The position numbers and the translations under genes are program-made. From Chthonomonas sp. UBA2785 (lineage in GTDB: Bacteria; Armatimonadota; Fimbriimonadia; Fimbriimonadales; Fimbriimonadaceae): a stretch of DNA of 64,000 nucleotides. Of this stretch, positions 35,035 to 43,204 are shown in pieces. Every line of letters begins with the position of its first letter. Position 1 is the first letter of the stretch. Below the pieces are notes generated by a model. It saw only the letters and a program-made list of their open reading frames with translations, was not told where the DNA came from and searched no databases. The stretch covers positions 1-64,000 of the forward strand of contig DEIB01000005.1 in NCBI GenBank assembly GCA_002352215.1, in the 5' to 3' direction.

Positions 35035-36187
35035 AGAACGCATTGCGCAGCTAGAGCAGCAGATCAAGGATCTCGCCGGTCTCTCCCCCGCCGAAGCCCG
35101 CGACCAAGTGCTCCGCCAGGCCGAAGCCGAACTCCAGGACACGCTTATCCGCCAGCGCGACCACGCTCGCGCCGAAGCCCAAGACCAAGCCCGGCACCTG
35201 GTTCTCACCGCCATGGAACGGCTGGCCGGTTCCGTACCCGCACCGGTGACCACCTCGGTCGTCCCGCTCCCTAACCCCGACCTCAAGGCCAAGCTCGTCG
35301 GCCGGGAGGGGCGAAACATCCGCGCCTTCGCCCAAACCACCGGCGTGGACATGATCATCGATCAGGGTCTGGAGAGCGTCACCCTGGCGTGCTTCGACCC
35401 CGTGCGCCGCGAAGTTGCCCGCCTCACCTTGCTCAACCTGATCGTGGATGGCCGCATCCACCCCCAGCGCATTCAGGAGCTACACGCCGAAGCCCAGGCC
35501 ACCCTCAGCACCAGCCTCAAGGAAGCCGGGGAAGAGGCCGCCCGCCGCGCGGGCGTCACCGGTCTGCCCGCGCCCGTCATCGAGGCCCTCGGCCAACTCC
35601 GCGTGCGCACCAGTTACGGCCAAAACGTGCTGGACCACAGTGTCGAAGTCGCCCGCCTCGCGCGCCTCCTCGCTGAAGAACTCCAACTCGATCCCGAACC
35701 CGCCGCCACCGCCGGTCTCCTCCACGATATCGGCAAGGGATTCGCCAGTGAAAACCCCCGCAGCCACGCCCACGACGGGATGAAATTCTTGCAGCAACAC
35801 GGGCTAGACCCCCAGGTGTGCGAGGCGGTGGGTGCCCACCACCGCGAGATCCCCAGCGAACTCCCCCTCACCGCTCTCCTGATTGCCGCCGATGCCATCA
35901 GTGCCGGTCGCCCGGGGGCCCGCCGCGAACCCACGGCTCTGTTCCAAGACCGGCTGGAAGAACTCGAGAAGGTCGCCAAGGGATTCCGGGGCGTGGATCA
36001 TGCCTTCGCCATTCAAGCCGGTCGCGAGCTTCGGGTCATGGTCCGGGCCGAGGATATGAGCGACGAGGACACGGCCCGCCTGGCCACCCAAATCGCCCGC
36101 GCCCTCAAGCAGAAGCGCGAACCCAACGCCCCGCCACTCACCCTCACGGTTGTCCGCGAACGCATCTTCCAGGAGTCCATCCATTGA
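35024..36187 (+). CDS. rny: RNase Y without a membrane anchor
   Basis: Endoribonuclease of the RNase Y family, 387 residues from GTG 35024. KH domain: KAKLVGREGRNIRAFAQTTGVDMIIDQ. HD domain: LDHSVEVARLARLLAEEL, GLLHDIGKGF and HAHDGMKFLQQHG, AVGAHHREIP. Canonical RNase Y is about 520 residues with an N-terminal membrane helix and a long coiled coil. Here the protein starts with a short coiled coil ([32 protein letters not shown]) and no hydrophobic segment, so it should be cytosolic. The start overlaps the recX stop. The next gene is ymdB, as in many bacteria. Confidence 0.93.
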   Translation: MTPEERIAQLEQQIKDLAGLSPAEARDQVLRQAEAELQDTLIRQRDHARAEAQDQARHLVLTAMERLAGSVPAPVTTSVVPLPNPDLKAKLVGREGRNIRAFAQTTGVDMIIDQGLESVTLACFDPVRREVARLTLLNLIVDGRIHPQRIQELHAEAQATLSTSLKEAGEEAARRAGVTGLPAPVIEALGQLRVRTSYGQNVLDHSVEVARLARLLAEELQLDPEPAATAGLLHDIGKGFASENPRSHAHDGMKFLQQHGLDPQVCEAVGAHHREIPSELPLTALLIAADAISAGRPGARREPTALFQDRLEELEKVAKGFRGVDHAFAIQAGRELRVMVRAEDMSDEDTARLATQIARALKQKREPNAPPLTLTVVRERIFQESIH

Positions 36188-36981
36188 GCGAGACCCCCGG
36201 CGGCACCTACGGGCTCGTGTTCCTGGGCGACATCATGGGCGAGCCGGGTATGGCCGCCGTGCGCCAAGGCATCCCCGTCATCCTCGCCCAGGAGCAGCCG
36301 CTGTTCCTGGTGGTCAATGCGGAAAACGCCGCCCCTTCCGGCAAGGGCCTCCTGCCCGCCCAGGCCGAGGAACTCTATGCACTGGGCGTCGACGCCATCA
36401 CGCTGGGAAACCACGCCTTCGATGAACCCGCGATCGAGCCGTACCTGAACCTCGGCAAGCCGATCATCCGCCCCGCCAACGCTCCCATGAACGCCCCCGG
36501 GCGCGGGCGCACCAGCGTGACCAAGGACGGCATCACCCTTCACCTTATCAACTTGTGCGGGCAGGTCTTTATGAAGGAATGGGAGGACCCCTTCCGTGCC
36601 GCGCTGGGCCTCGTCAAGGCCTGCGACAGTCCCCACATCCTGGTGGATTTCCACGCCGAAGCCACCAGCGAAAAGATCGCGATGGGCTGGCACCTGGATG
36701 GTCAAGTGAGCCTGGTGGTAGGCACCCACACCCACGTGGCCACCGCTGATGAGCAAATCCTGCCCGGCGGCACCGCCTACCAAACGGATGTAGGAATGAG
36801 TGGTCCGCACGGCGGGGTGATCGGGATGGACCGAAGTGCGGTCCTGGCGAAGTTTACAAAGACTTCACTCGTCAGATTCCGTGTTCACGACGGTCCTGGT
36901 ATGATTCACGGAGTCCGGGTGGACGTAGACCGGGTGACGGGGCGCGCACAAGCGATTCGCCGCCTCACTTGGTCAACATGA
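36184..36981 (+). CDS. ymdB: YmdB family metallophosphoesterase
   Basis: A 265-residue calcineurin-like phosphodiesterase; characterised YmdB hydrolyses 2',3'-cAMP and affects biofilm and sporulation. The two-metal site is visible: FLGDIMGEPG (Asp), VVNAENAAPSGKG (Glu, Asn), TLGNHAFDEPA (Asn, His), ILVDFHAEATSEK (His) and VGTHTHVATADEQ (His-x-His). TTG 36184 overlaps the rny stop (TTGA). The rny-ymdB pair suggests a joint role in RNA turnover, with YmdB acting on cyclic nucleotides released from RNA. Confidence 0.93.
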   Translation: MSETPGGTYGLVFLGDIMGEPGMAAVRQGIPVILAQEQPLFLVVNAENAAPSGKGLLPAQAEELYALGVDAITLGNHAFDEPAIEPYLNLGKPIIRPANAPMNAPGRGRTSVTKDGITLHLINLCGQVFMKEWEDPFRAALGLVKACDSPHILVDFHAEATSEKIAMGWHLDGQVSLVVGTHTHVATADEQILPGGTAYQTDVGMSGPHGGVIGMDRSAVLAKFTKTSLVRFRVHDGPGMIHGVRVDVDRVTGRAQAIRRLTWST

Positions 36982-36991
36982 GGCATAAGCA

Positions 36992-37927
36992 ATGAAATTG
37001 ACGATGGCAATGGCAAGTCTGGCGCTTTTGGCCAGCACGGCACTGGCCCAAGAGCGCCTGTTCGAGGGAACGCGAACCCTCGGCGACCAGAGCCTGAGCA
37101 CCTCGGCCTGGGGCAGCGGCATCATCAGCGCGACCGACGAAGCCGCGTTCAACGGCACTCTCGCCCTTCGCGTCTCCAGCCGCAACTTCTTCCAGGGCGG
37201 CCAAATCAACTTTGGCAAGCCGGTGGATCTCTCCAGCAAGTACGCCGGTAAGGAGAACCTTCTTCTTCTCATCGTGAAGCTGGCCGACGGAACCACCACG
37301 ACGACCGCCGGTGGCGGCCGAGCGGGTGCCCCGGGCGCGGGTGGTGCCGGTGGCGCGGGTGCCGGTGAAGATGGTGCGGCGCCGGGCCGAGGCGGCAACT
37401 CTCAAGGGACGCCGGCCGCTCCGGTCACCAAGCGCATTCGCCTGGTGATTACCACGACCGATGGCATGAAGTCCGAAGCCTTCCTTGACCTCGCCGACAC
37501 CAACGAGGATAGCCGAGGCTGGCGCCGCGTCGGTCTGCCGCTGCAGGCCATCACGGGCTTCTCGCGAACCAATAAGACGATTCAGAGCATCGCCGTGGCG
37601 ACCAGCGAGTCCATGACGTTCCTGCTGGGTGAAATCCAGATTCTGGACGACACCACGCCGCTTTACGCCGAACCGATCAACAGCCGCGAAATGAACATCG
37701 GGTCGGGCGACCAGGTGACTTTCCAGGCGCGCGCTTCTGGCGGGGCCACCAAGGTGGTGTACCAATGGGACTTCGATGCCGCCGACGGGCTCCAAGTGGA
37801 CGCCGAAGGCCGCCAGGTTCGATTCCGGTTCCGCAAGCCGGGTACTTTCACGGTCACCCTAACGGTTCGGGATGCTTACGGTCTCAAAACGCCGTACTCC
37901 ACGACGCTGAAAGTAGTGGTGAACTAA
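36992..37927 (+). CDS. Secreted protein with a PKD-like domain and a Gly/Ala-rich loop
   Basis: A 311-residue exported protein. Signal peptide about 1-19 (MKLTMAMASLALLASTALA). Residues about 20-215 form a galactose-binding/jelly-roll-like domain (FFQGGQINFGKPVDLSSKYAG and RLVITTTDGMKSEAFLDLADT) interrupted by a low-complexity Gly/Ala insert at about 108-140. Residues about 228-311 resemble a PKD beta-sandwich (YQWDFDAADGLQ, RFRKPGTFTVTLTVRDAYG). Carbohydrate or protein binding at the surface is likely. GAGG 8 nt before ATG 36992 is the ribosome-binding site. Function unknown beyond this. Confidence 0.75.
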   Translation: MKLTMAMASLALLASTALAQERLFEGTRTLGDQSLSTSAWGSGIISATDEAAFNGTLALRVSSRNFFQGGQINFGKPVDLSSKYAGKENLLLLIVKLADGTTTTTAGGGRAGAPGAGGAGGAGAGEDGAAPGRGGNSQGTPAAPVTKRIRLVITTTDGMKSEAFLDLADTNEDSRGWRRVGLPLQAITGFSRTNKTIQSIAVATSESMTFLLGEIQILDDTTPLYAEPINSREMNIGSGDQVTFQARASGGATKVVYQWDFDAADGLQVDAEGRQVRFRFRKPGTFTVTLTVRDAYGLKTPYSTTLKVVVN

Positions 37928-37958
37928 GCCCCGCTCTGCGCGGGAGAGTTGCAGGTCA

Positions 37959-38756
37959 ATGAGGGCGCGTCTCATCACCGCCTTCATTGCGATGCCTCTG
38001 GTCATCCTTGCCCTCAATGCGCCAACGGTTATTCCGTTGGCGCTTATGTGTCTCATGGCCTCCCTGCTTGCAGGAAGAGAGCTCGCCAAGCTATTTCGAA
38101 CCGAAGGCGCCTCCGTCATGGCCCCCGTGGGCATCGCCATTGTAGCGGCGCTCGCCTTCTGGATGCCCCAGGCTTCCGCCCTCGCTGTCGCCTGCGCGGC
38201 GGCCGCGGTGGGTGGTGGCGCACTCATCTACGCGGTGGCCAATCGCAAGCCCTGGCTGGGCACCTGGGCCGGCATCCTCTGGATCGGCGCTGCGTTCTTA
38301 GCTACTCTGGTGGCCCATCGCATTCCTGGGCAGGGCGACGTTTTGGGCTGGAGCTGGCGGCCGGTGCTGGCGCTCTTTTTCCCGCTCTGGGCCGGGGATT
38401 CGGCGGCGCTGTTCTTCGGCAAGCGTTACGGTAAGCGCCCCGTGTGGCCCGAACTCTCCCCCAACAAGACGTGGGAAGGCTTCTTTGCGCAGTTCATCGC
38501 GAGTGTGGTGGTCGGGGCGGCGTTTGCCCCGCTCTGGACCCTTAGCTACTGGCAGGGAGCCCTCATTGGCCTCGTCGCCGGTTTGCTCGGCCCCACCGGC
38601 GACTTCCTGCAGAGTTACGCGAAACGCAGCGTGGGACTCAAAGACACCGGCGATTTGCTTCCTGGCCACGGTGGCCTGCTCGATCGGCTGGATTCCTTCT
38701 TCCTCACCGCCCCCGTGGTGGCGCTGCTTCTCGTGCTCTTCCGGGGCGGATTCTAA
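37959..38756 (+). CDS. cdsA: Phosphatidate cytidylyltransferase
   Basis: Inner-membrane enzyme that makes CDP-diacylglycerol from CTP and phosphatidic acid, the entry to phospholipid synthesis. At 265 residues it has about eight hydrophobic spans and the family's C-terminal signature: SPNKTWEG, then SYAKRSVGLKDTGDLLPGHGGLLDRLDS. The end of the gene is 2 bp from the GTG start of the ABC ATPase gene. Confidence 0.95.
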   Translation: MRARLITAFIAMPLVILALNAPTVIPLALMCLMASLLAGRELAKLFRTEGASVMAPVGIAIVAALAFWMPQASALAVACAAAAVGGGALIYAVANRKPWLGTWAGILWIGAAFLATLVAHRIPGQGDVLGWSWRPVLALFFPLWAGDSAALFFGKRYGKRPVWPELSPNKTWEGFFAQFIASVVVGAAFAPLWTLSYWQGALIGLVAGLLGPTGDFLQSYAKRSVGLKDTGDLLPGHGGLLDRLDSFFLTAPVVALLLVLFRGGF

Positions 38757-38758
38757 TC

Positions 38759-39766
38759 GTGTACGCGATTGAAACAGAGAATCTCCGCAAGGAGTTCGTC
38801 AGCCCGGTGCGCCAGCCTGGTCTTAAGGGCGCGATCAAAGGGCTTGTTTCACGTGAAACAAAACGCAGCGTCGCGGTGGAATCCTTCAGCATCCAGGTTC
38901 AAGAAGGGGAGTTCGTCGGCTTCCTTGGCCCCAACGGGGCGGGCAAAACCACCACCATCAAGATGCTCACGGGCATCCTCTATCCCACCAGCGGCACCGC
39001 CCGCGTCCTGGGTGAAGTGCCCTTTGAACGCAAGTCCGAACTCCTCCGCCAAATCGCCCTGGTGATGGGCAACCGGCAACAACTGTGGTGGGATCTCCCC
39101 GCCCGGGAGTCGTTCGCGGTCCTCAAGGAGGTTTACGATGTCCCCGCGGCAACCTTCAACAAGCGCGTGGATCGCCTGATTGCCGACCTCGACCTGAGCG
39201 ACAAAGTAGATACCCAGGTGCGCAAACTCAGCCTGGGCGAGCGCATGAAGTGCGAACTCGTCGCCGCCCTGCTGCACGGACCCCGCGTGGTGTTCCTCGA
39301 TGAGCCCACCATCGGCCTCGATGTCATCAGCCAGCAGCGCATCCGCCAGTTCCTTAAGGAATTCAATGAGGAGGAAGGCTGCACCGTCGTCCTCACGAGC
39401 CACTATATGCAGGATGTCGAAGAGCTGTGCGAGCGGGTGGTGGTCATCAACCACGGCAACCAAGTCTTTGATGGCACCCTGGCCGACCTACGCTCTCAGT
39501 ACTCGCCCGAGCGCCGCCTCCGCGTCACCTTCACCGAGTCCCCCGAAACCAATCAGCTCCCTGCACAAGCAAAGGTGCTCGAGCAGAACTCCGCCCAGTG
39601 GGTGCTCAGCCTGCCCGCCGATGCCGTCGCGCCTATCACGAGCGAGATCCTCCAGAACTTCGCCGTCGCCGACCTCAGCCTCGAAGAAGCCGACGTGGAA
39701 GACGCTCTCCGTGCCCTCTTTGCGGAAGGCCCGGGGGCTGTTTCACGTGAAACACCCGCACGGTAA
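38759..39766 (+). CDS. ABC-2 type transporter ATPase
   Basis: A 335-residue ATP-binding subunit for a separate membrane component that is not in the window. Walker A GPNGAGKTTT (about 60-69), Q-loop region GNRQQLWWDLPARESF, signature LSLGERMKCELV and Walker B VVFLDEPTIGLD, His switch LTSHYMQDVEEL. The QQLWWDLP sequence places it in the DUF-style group with NatA-like exporters often written as viologen or drug exporters. Residues 30-34 and near the C-terminus (VSRET in both places) are encoded by two copies of the parS palindrome, so the DNA constrains the protein there. GTG 38759 follows cdsA by 2 bp. Confidence 0.85.
   Translation: MYAIETENLRKEFVSPVRQPGLKGAIKGLVSRETKRSVAVESFSIQVQEGEFVGFLGPNGAGKTTTIKMLTGILYPTSGTARVLGEVPFERKSELLRQIALVMGNRQQLWWDLPARESFAVLKEVYDVPAATFNKRVDRLIADLDLSDKVDTQVRKLSLGERMKCELVAALLHGPRVVFLDEPTIGLDVISQQRIRQFLKEFNEEEGCTVVLTSHYMQDVEELCERVVVINHGNQVFDGTLADLRSQYSPERRLRVTFTESPETNQLPAQAKVLEQNSAQWVLSLPADAVAPITSEILQNFAVADLSLEEADVEDALRALFAEGPGAVSRETPAR
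38845..38860. other. parS: parS centromere-like site, copy 1
   Basis: TGTTTCACGTGAAACA, a perfect 16-bp palindrome identical to the canonical ParB-binding parS sequence of many chromosomes. It encodes VSRET in the ABC ATPase frame. Confidence 0.9.
39739..39754. other. parS: parS centromere-like site, copy 2
   Basis: A second identical TGTTTCACGTGAAACA, 894 bp from the first and only 12 bp before the end of the same gene, again read as VSRET. Confidence 0.9.
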
Positions 39767-39799
39767 ACTCACCTTCGTCTCTAAGACACAGAGGCTAAG

Positions 39800-42403
39800 A
39801 TGAATACGACGGGTATTGAAGGAGGCTATCAGGCCTCCGAAATTGAAACGCGCTGGCGTCTCGCATGGGAAGACGCTCACCTCTCCTCCGCTCCGGCCTC
39901 CCCGGATCCGGACCGCACCTACTGCATCACCATTCCGCCGCCCAACGTCACGGGTTCGCTGCACATGGGCCACGCCCTGTGCTACAGCATCCAAGACCTG
40001 CTCGGCCGGTTCCACAAGATGCTCGGCTACGATGTTCTCATCCTCCCTGGCCTGGACCACGCGGGCATTGCCACCCAAAGCGTGGTGGATAAGCAACTGA
40101 AGAAGGAAGGCAGCAGCGCCTTTGCGCTGGGCCGCGAGGAGTTTCTTAAGCGGGTGTGGCAGTGGCGCGAGGAAAGCGGCGGCACCATTCTCAGCCAGTT
40201 CCGCCAGCTGGGGTGCAGCTTCGATTGGTCGCGTGAGCGGTTCACGCTGGACGAGAAGTACGCCCAGGCGGTGCTCAAGGTTTTCATTGATTGGTTCGAA
40301 CGCGGGCTGATCTACAAGGGGCTACGCGTCGTGAATTGGGACCCCGTCCTCAAGACCAGCGTCAGCGATATCGAAACCGAACGCAAGGTGGTGAAGGGCA
40401 AGCTCTATCACATCCGCTACCCGTTTGCCGATGGCTCGGGTGAGGTCATCATTGCCACCACCCGCCCGGAAACCATGCTCGCCGACGTGGCCGTGGCCGT
40501 CCACCCGCGCGACGATCGCTACAAGGGTAAGGTTGGCAAGACCATTACCCTGCCGCTGGTGGGCCGCGAGATTCCCTTGCTGGCCGATATCTATCCGGAC
40601 CCCGAGTTCGGCACCGGCGCGGTCAAGATCACCCCGGGCCACGATGCCAACGACTTCGAAGTGGGCGCCCGTCACAACCTGGAAACCCTCGTCATCCTGG
40701 ATGAGACCGGGAAGGTGAACTTTGAGGGGCCGTACCACGGACTCGACCGGGCCGAAGCCCGTCGCCGCATCGTGGAAGACCTGGAAGCCCAAGGATTCCT
40801 CGAGAAAATCGAAGATCACGAGGTCGCCCTGGTGGTCAGCCAGCGTAGCGGTGAAGCCGTGGAACCCATGGCCAGCGAGCAGTGGTTTGTGCGGCAATCT
40901 GAACTCGCCGGGCCCGCCCTCAAGGCCAGTCAGGCCGACCAGATGGCCTTCGTGCCCGAGCGGTACAAGGAAGAGTTCGAAGATTGGCTCGCCAACATCA
41001 AGGATTGGTGCATCAGCCGCCAACTGTGGTGGGGTCACCGGATTCCGGTGTATTACACCGCCGACGGCAAGGCCGTGGCGGCCCTCAACCAAGCGGAAGC
41101 GGAAGCCAAGGCCGGCGCGCCCATCGTCCGGCAAGACGATGACGTGCTGGATACGTGGTTCAGTAGCGGCCTGTGGCCGTTTGCGACCCTCGGTTGGCCG
41201 GAAGAAACCCCCGAACTCAAGGCGTACTACCCCAGTAACGTCCTGGTCACCAGCCGCGACATCCTCTACCTGTGGGTCGCCCGCATGGCGATGATGGGCA
41301 TGGACTTTATGAAGGAGCGCCCGTTCCGGGACGTGTTCATCTACGCCACCATCCTCACCAAGGACGGCAAGCGAATGAGCAAGAGCCTCGGCACCGGCGT
41401 TGACCCCGTGGATGTGATCAACACCAAGGGGGCCGATGCCTTGCGCTTTGCGCTCATGGGCCAGACCGGCCACAACCAGAGCATCCGGTACGACGAAGCC
41501 AAGGTGGCGGAGTGCGCGCACTTCTGCAATAAGATCTGGAACGCCGCCCGCTTTGTGCTGATGAACGCCGAGGGCGCCACGCCCCGCCTGGCCGAAACTC
41601 TGCCCACGGTGGACCGCTGGATTCTCACCCGGCTCGCCCGCTGCGCCGCCACCGTCACCGAGTCCATCCGCACCTACAACCTGCAGGTGGGGGCGGAGGC
41701 GCTGGAGAACTTCTTCTGGTCGGAATACGCCGACTGGTACATCGAGGTCAGCAAGCCGCGCCTGGCCGACCCCGCCCAACGGGACGAGGTGCTGGGCGTG
41801 CTGATGCACGTGTTTGAGGTGTTCCTTAAGCTATTGCACCCGTTCATGCCGTTCATTACCGAAGAGTTGTCTCAGCGCATGCCCTTCGCGAATCGCCAGG
41901 ACTTCTTGGTGCAAGCGGCCTGGCCGGATGTCTCCGCGATGAAGGTGGATGGGGCCGCCGAAGCCACGGTGGAACGTTGGATTGCTCTGGTGCGCAGCGT
42001 TCGCGCCCTGCGCGCTGAGGCCAGCCTGCCTGCCATGCGGACTCTGCCCGCGCTTTACGTCGAGGCTGACCTGGAAGGCGGCGAGGAGTTTGTGCGTAGC
42101 CAAGCGTGGTTCACCGAATTGCGCCGTGGCCGGCCGGAGGGCGCGTTCCTCACCACCACCAGCGGCAACGCCGACGCCCACCTCCCCATCGAGGGTCTCA
42201 TTGACCCGGTGGCGGAACGGGAGCGCATCAGCAAGGAAGACGCCAAGCTCGCGGAGGAGTTGGAACGGCTGGAAGCCCGGCTGGCCAACCCGCAATTCGC
42301 CGAGCGGGCCAAGCCGGAAGTGGTCGCCCGGGAACGCGCCCGCGTGGATGAGATCCAGGGGCTACGCGCTAAGCTGGCCGCCCGTATGGCCATCTTCAGC
42401 TAA
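39800..42403 (+). CDS. valS: Valyl-tRNA synthetase
   Basis: Class I aminoacyl-tRNA synthetase charging tRNA-Val, 867 residues. HIGH motif as HMGH at 55-58 in PPPNVTGSLHMGHAL; the CP1 editing domain includes TTRPETMLADVAVAVHP and GTGAVKITPGHDANDFE; KMSKS motif is RMSKS at 525-529 (DGKRMSKSLGTGVDP). The C-terminal coiled coil (ERISKEDAKLAEELERLEARLANPQF) is present. ATG 39800 has GAGG upstream. The C-terminus abuts the convergent MBL gene (3 bp between stops). Confidence 0.97.
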   Translation: MNTTGIEGGYQASEIETRWRLAWEDAHLSSAPASPDPDRTYCITIPPPNVTGSLHMGHALCYSIQDLLGRFHKMLGYDVLILPGLDHAGIATQSVVDKQLKKEGSSAFALGREEFLKRVWQWREESGGTILSQFRQLGCSFDWSRERFTLDEKYAQAVLKVFIDWFERGLIYKGLRVVNWDPVLKTSVSDIETERKVVKGKLYHIRYPFADGSGEVIIATTRPETMLADVAVAVHPRDDRYKGKVGKTITLPLVGREIPLLADIYPDPEFGTGAVKITPGHDANDFEVGARHNLETLVILDETGKVNFEGPYHGLDRAEARRRIVEDLEAQGFLEKIEDHEVALVVSQRSGEAVEPMASEQWFVRQSELAGPALKASQADQMAFVPERYKEEFEDWLANIKDWCISRQLWWGHRIPVYYTADGKAVAALNQAEAEAKAGAPIVRQDDDVLDTWFSSGLWPFATLGWPEETPELKAYYPSNVLVTSRDILYLWVARMAMMGMDFMKERPFRDVFIYATILTKDGKRMSKSLGTGVDPVDVINTKGADALRFALMGQTGHNQSIRYDEAKVAECAHFCNKIWNAARFVLMNAEGATPRLAETLPTVDRWILTRLARCAATVTESIRTYNLQVGAEALENFFWSEYADWYIEVSKPRLADPAQRDEVLGVLMHVFEVFLKLLHPFMPFITEELSQRMPFANRQDFLVQAAWPDVSAMKVDGAAEATVERWIALVRSVRALRAEASLPAMRTLPALYVEADLEGGEEFVRSQAWFTELRRGRPEGAFLTTTSGNADAHLPIEGLIDPVAERERISKEDAKLAEELERLEARLANPQFAERAKPEVVARERARVDEIQGLRAKLAARMAIFS

Positions 42404-42406
42404 GGG

Positions 42407-43204
42407 CTAGGGTGAATCGGTAAAGGTGCCGTCGCGGTCGGTGCGCCAAATGCGCGCGCCGATCGCTTCGGCCCTCTCGAGAGCCCCCGGAGCCGGGTGG
42501 CCATACGAATTGCCCCGTCCGGCCGAGAACACCACCCACTGCGGGCTGGTCCGCTTCAATAGCACCGGATTGAGCGACGTGTCTGCCCCGTGGTGCCCCG
42601 CCAGCACAATGCTCGTGGGCTCGAGAAAGGCCGGCGGCAGCCTCAATTCACTCCCCGCGGGCAGGTCGCCGGTAATCAAGAACGACACTTCGTCGAGTTC
42701 GCCCCGCACGGCCACGGAACGTTCGTTGTCACTGCCTTCCCAGGGCGGCGCATAGAGATCCACCGCCCACGCCCCCCACTTCACCTGGCTTTGCCCCGTC
42801 AGCCAGCGCACCGGGGCCACCTTCCCCCAGTCGCCGGTGTCAGGGTGCGCGCGGAACACCTCATTCGCCCATATCTCACGAACGGGATAGTCACGCGCCA
42901 GTGCGTTGAGTGCCCCCGCATGGTCGGCATCGGGGTGAGTAATCACGATCAAATCAATCACCGCGACCCCCTTCTGCCGGAGTTCTTGACTTAGTGCGCG
43001 CGGCGATAAAGCCTCATCAAAGGGCGGCGGGCCGGTATCCACCAGCACGGTCACCCCCTGAGACTGGATGAGCGTGGCGTGGCCTTGCCCCACCGCCAGC
43101 ATAGACACTCGCTCCGGCTTCGCCGTCCCGTCAATCCCCAGGTTCGCCACCCACGCCAGGGTCACCCCCAAGGGCACCCACAAGAGGCTACGGTTCGACT
43201 TCAC
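42407..43204 (-). CDS. ComEC-type metallo-beta-lactamase domain protein
   Basis: A 265-residue MBL-fold protein with one N-terminal membrane helix (LLWVPLGVTLAWVANLG). The fold's landmarks are SMLAVGQGHATLIQ, VDTGPPP, THPDADHAGALNAL, LITGDLPAGSEL and VLAGHHGADTS, which are those of the C-terminal nuclease-like domain of ComEC, where it is thought to degrade the non-transforming DNA strand. ATG 43204 lies inside the last codons of the ComEC channel gene (17-bp overlap), so the two products would be made together. A split ComEC is therefore the natural reading. Confidence 0.88.
   Translation of the reverse strand: MKSNRSLLWVPLGVTLAWVANLGIDGTAKPERVSMLAVGQGHATLIQSQGVTVLVDTGPPPFDEALSPRALSQELRQKGVAVIDLIVITHPDADHAGALNALARDYPVREIWANEVFRAHPDTGDWGKVAPVRWLTGQSQVKWGAWAVDLYAPPWEGSDNERSVAVRGELDEVSFLITGDLPAGSELRLPPAFLEPTSIVLAGHHGADTSLNPVLLKRTSPQWVVFSAGRGNSYGHPAPGALERAEAIGARIWRTDRDGTFTDSP

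Noticed and set aside
39817..39830. Strong Shine-Dalgarno AAGGAGG near the start of valS
   Set aside because: No start codon follows at a usable distance; ATG 39800 gives the full N-terminus.
40322..41809. Long minus-strand frame (495 codons) opposite valS
   Set aside because: Same reasons; valS is complete with both signature motifs.
42420..43190. ComEC broken by a frameshift
   Set aside because: The downstream gene has its own ATG and membrane helix, so independent genes explain the data better; noted as a finding instead.
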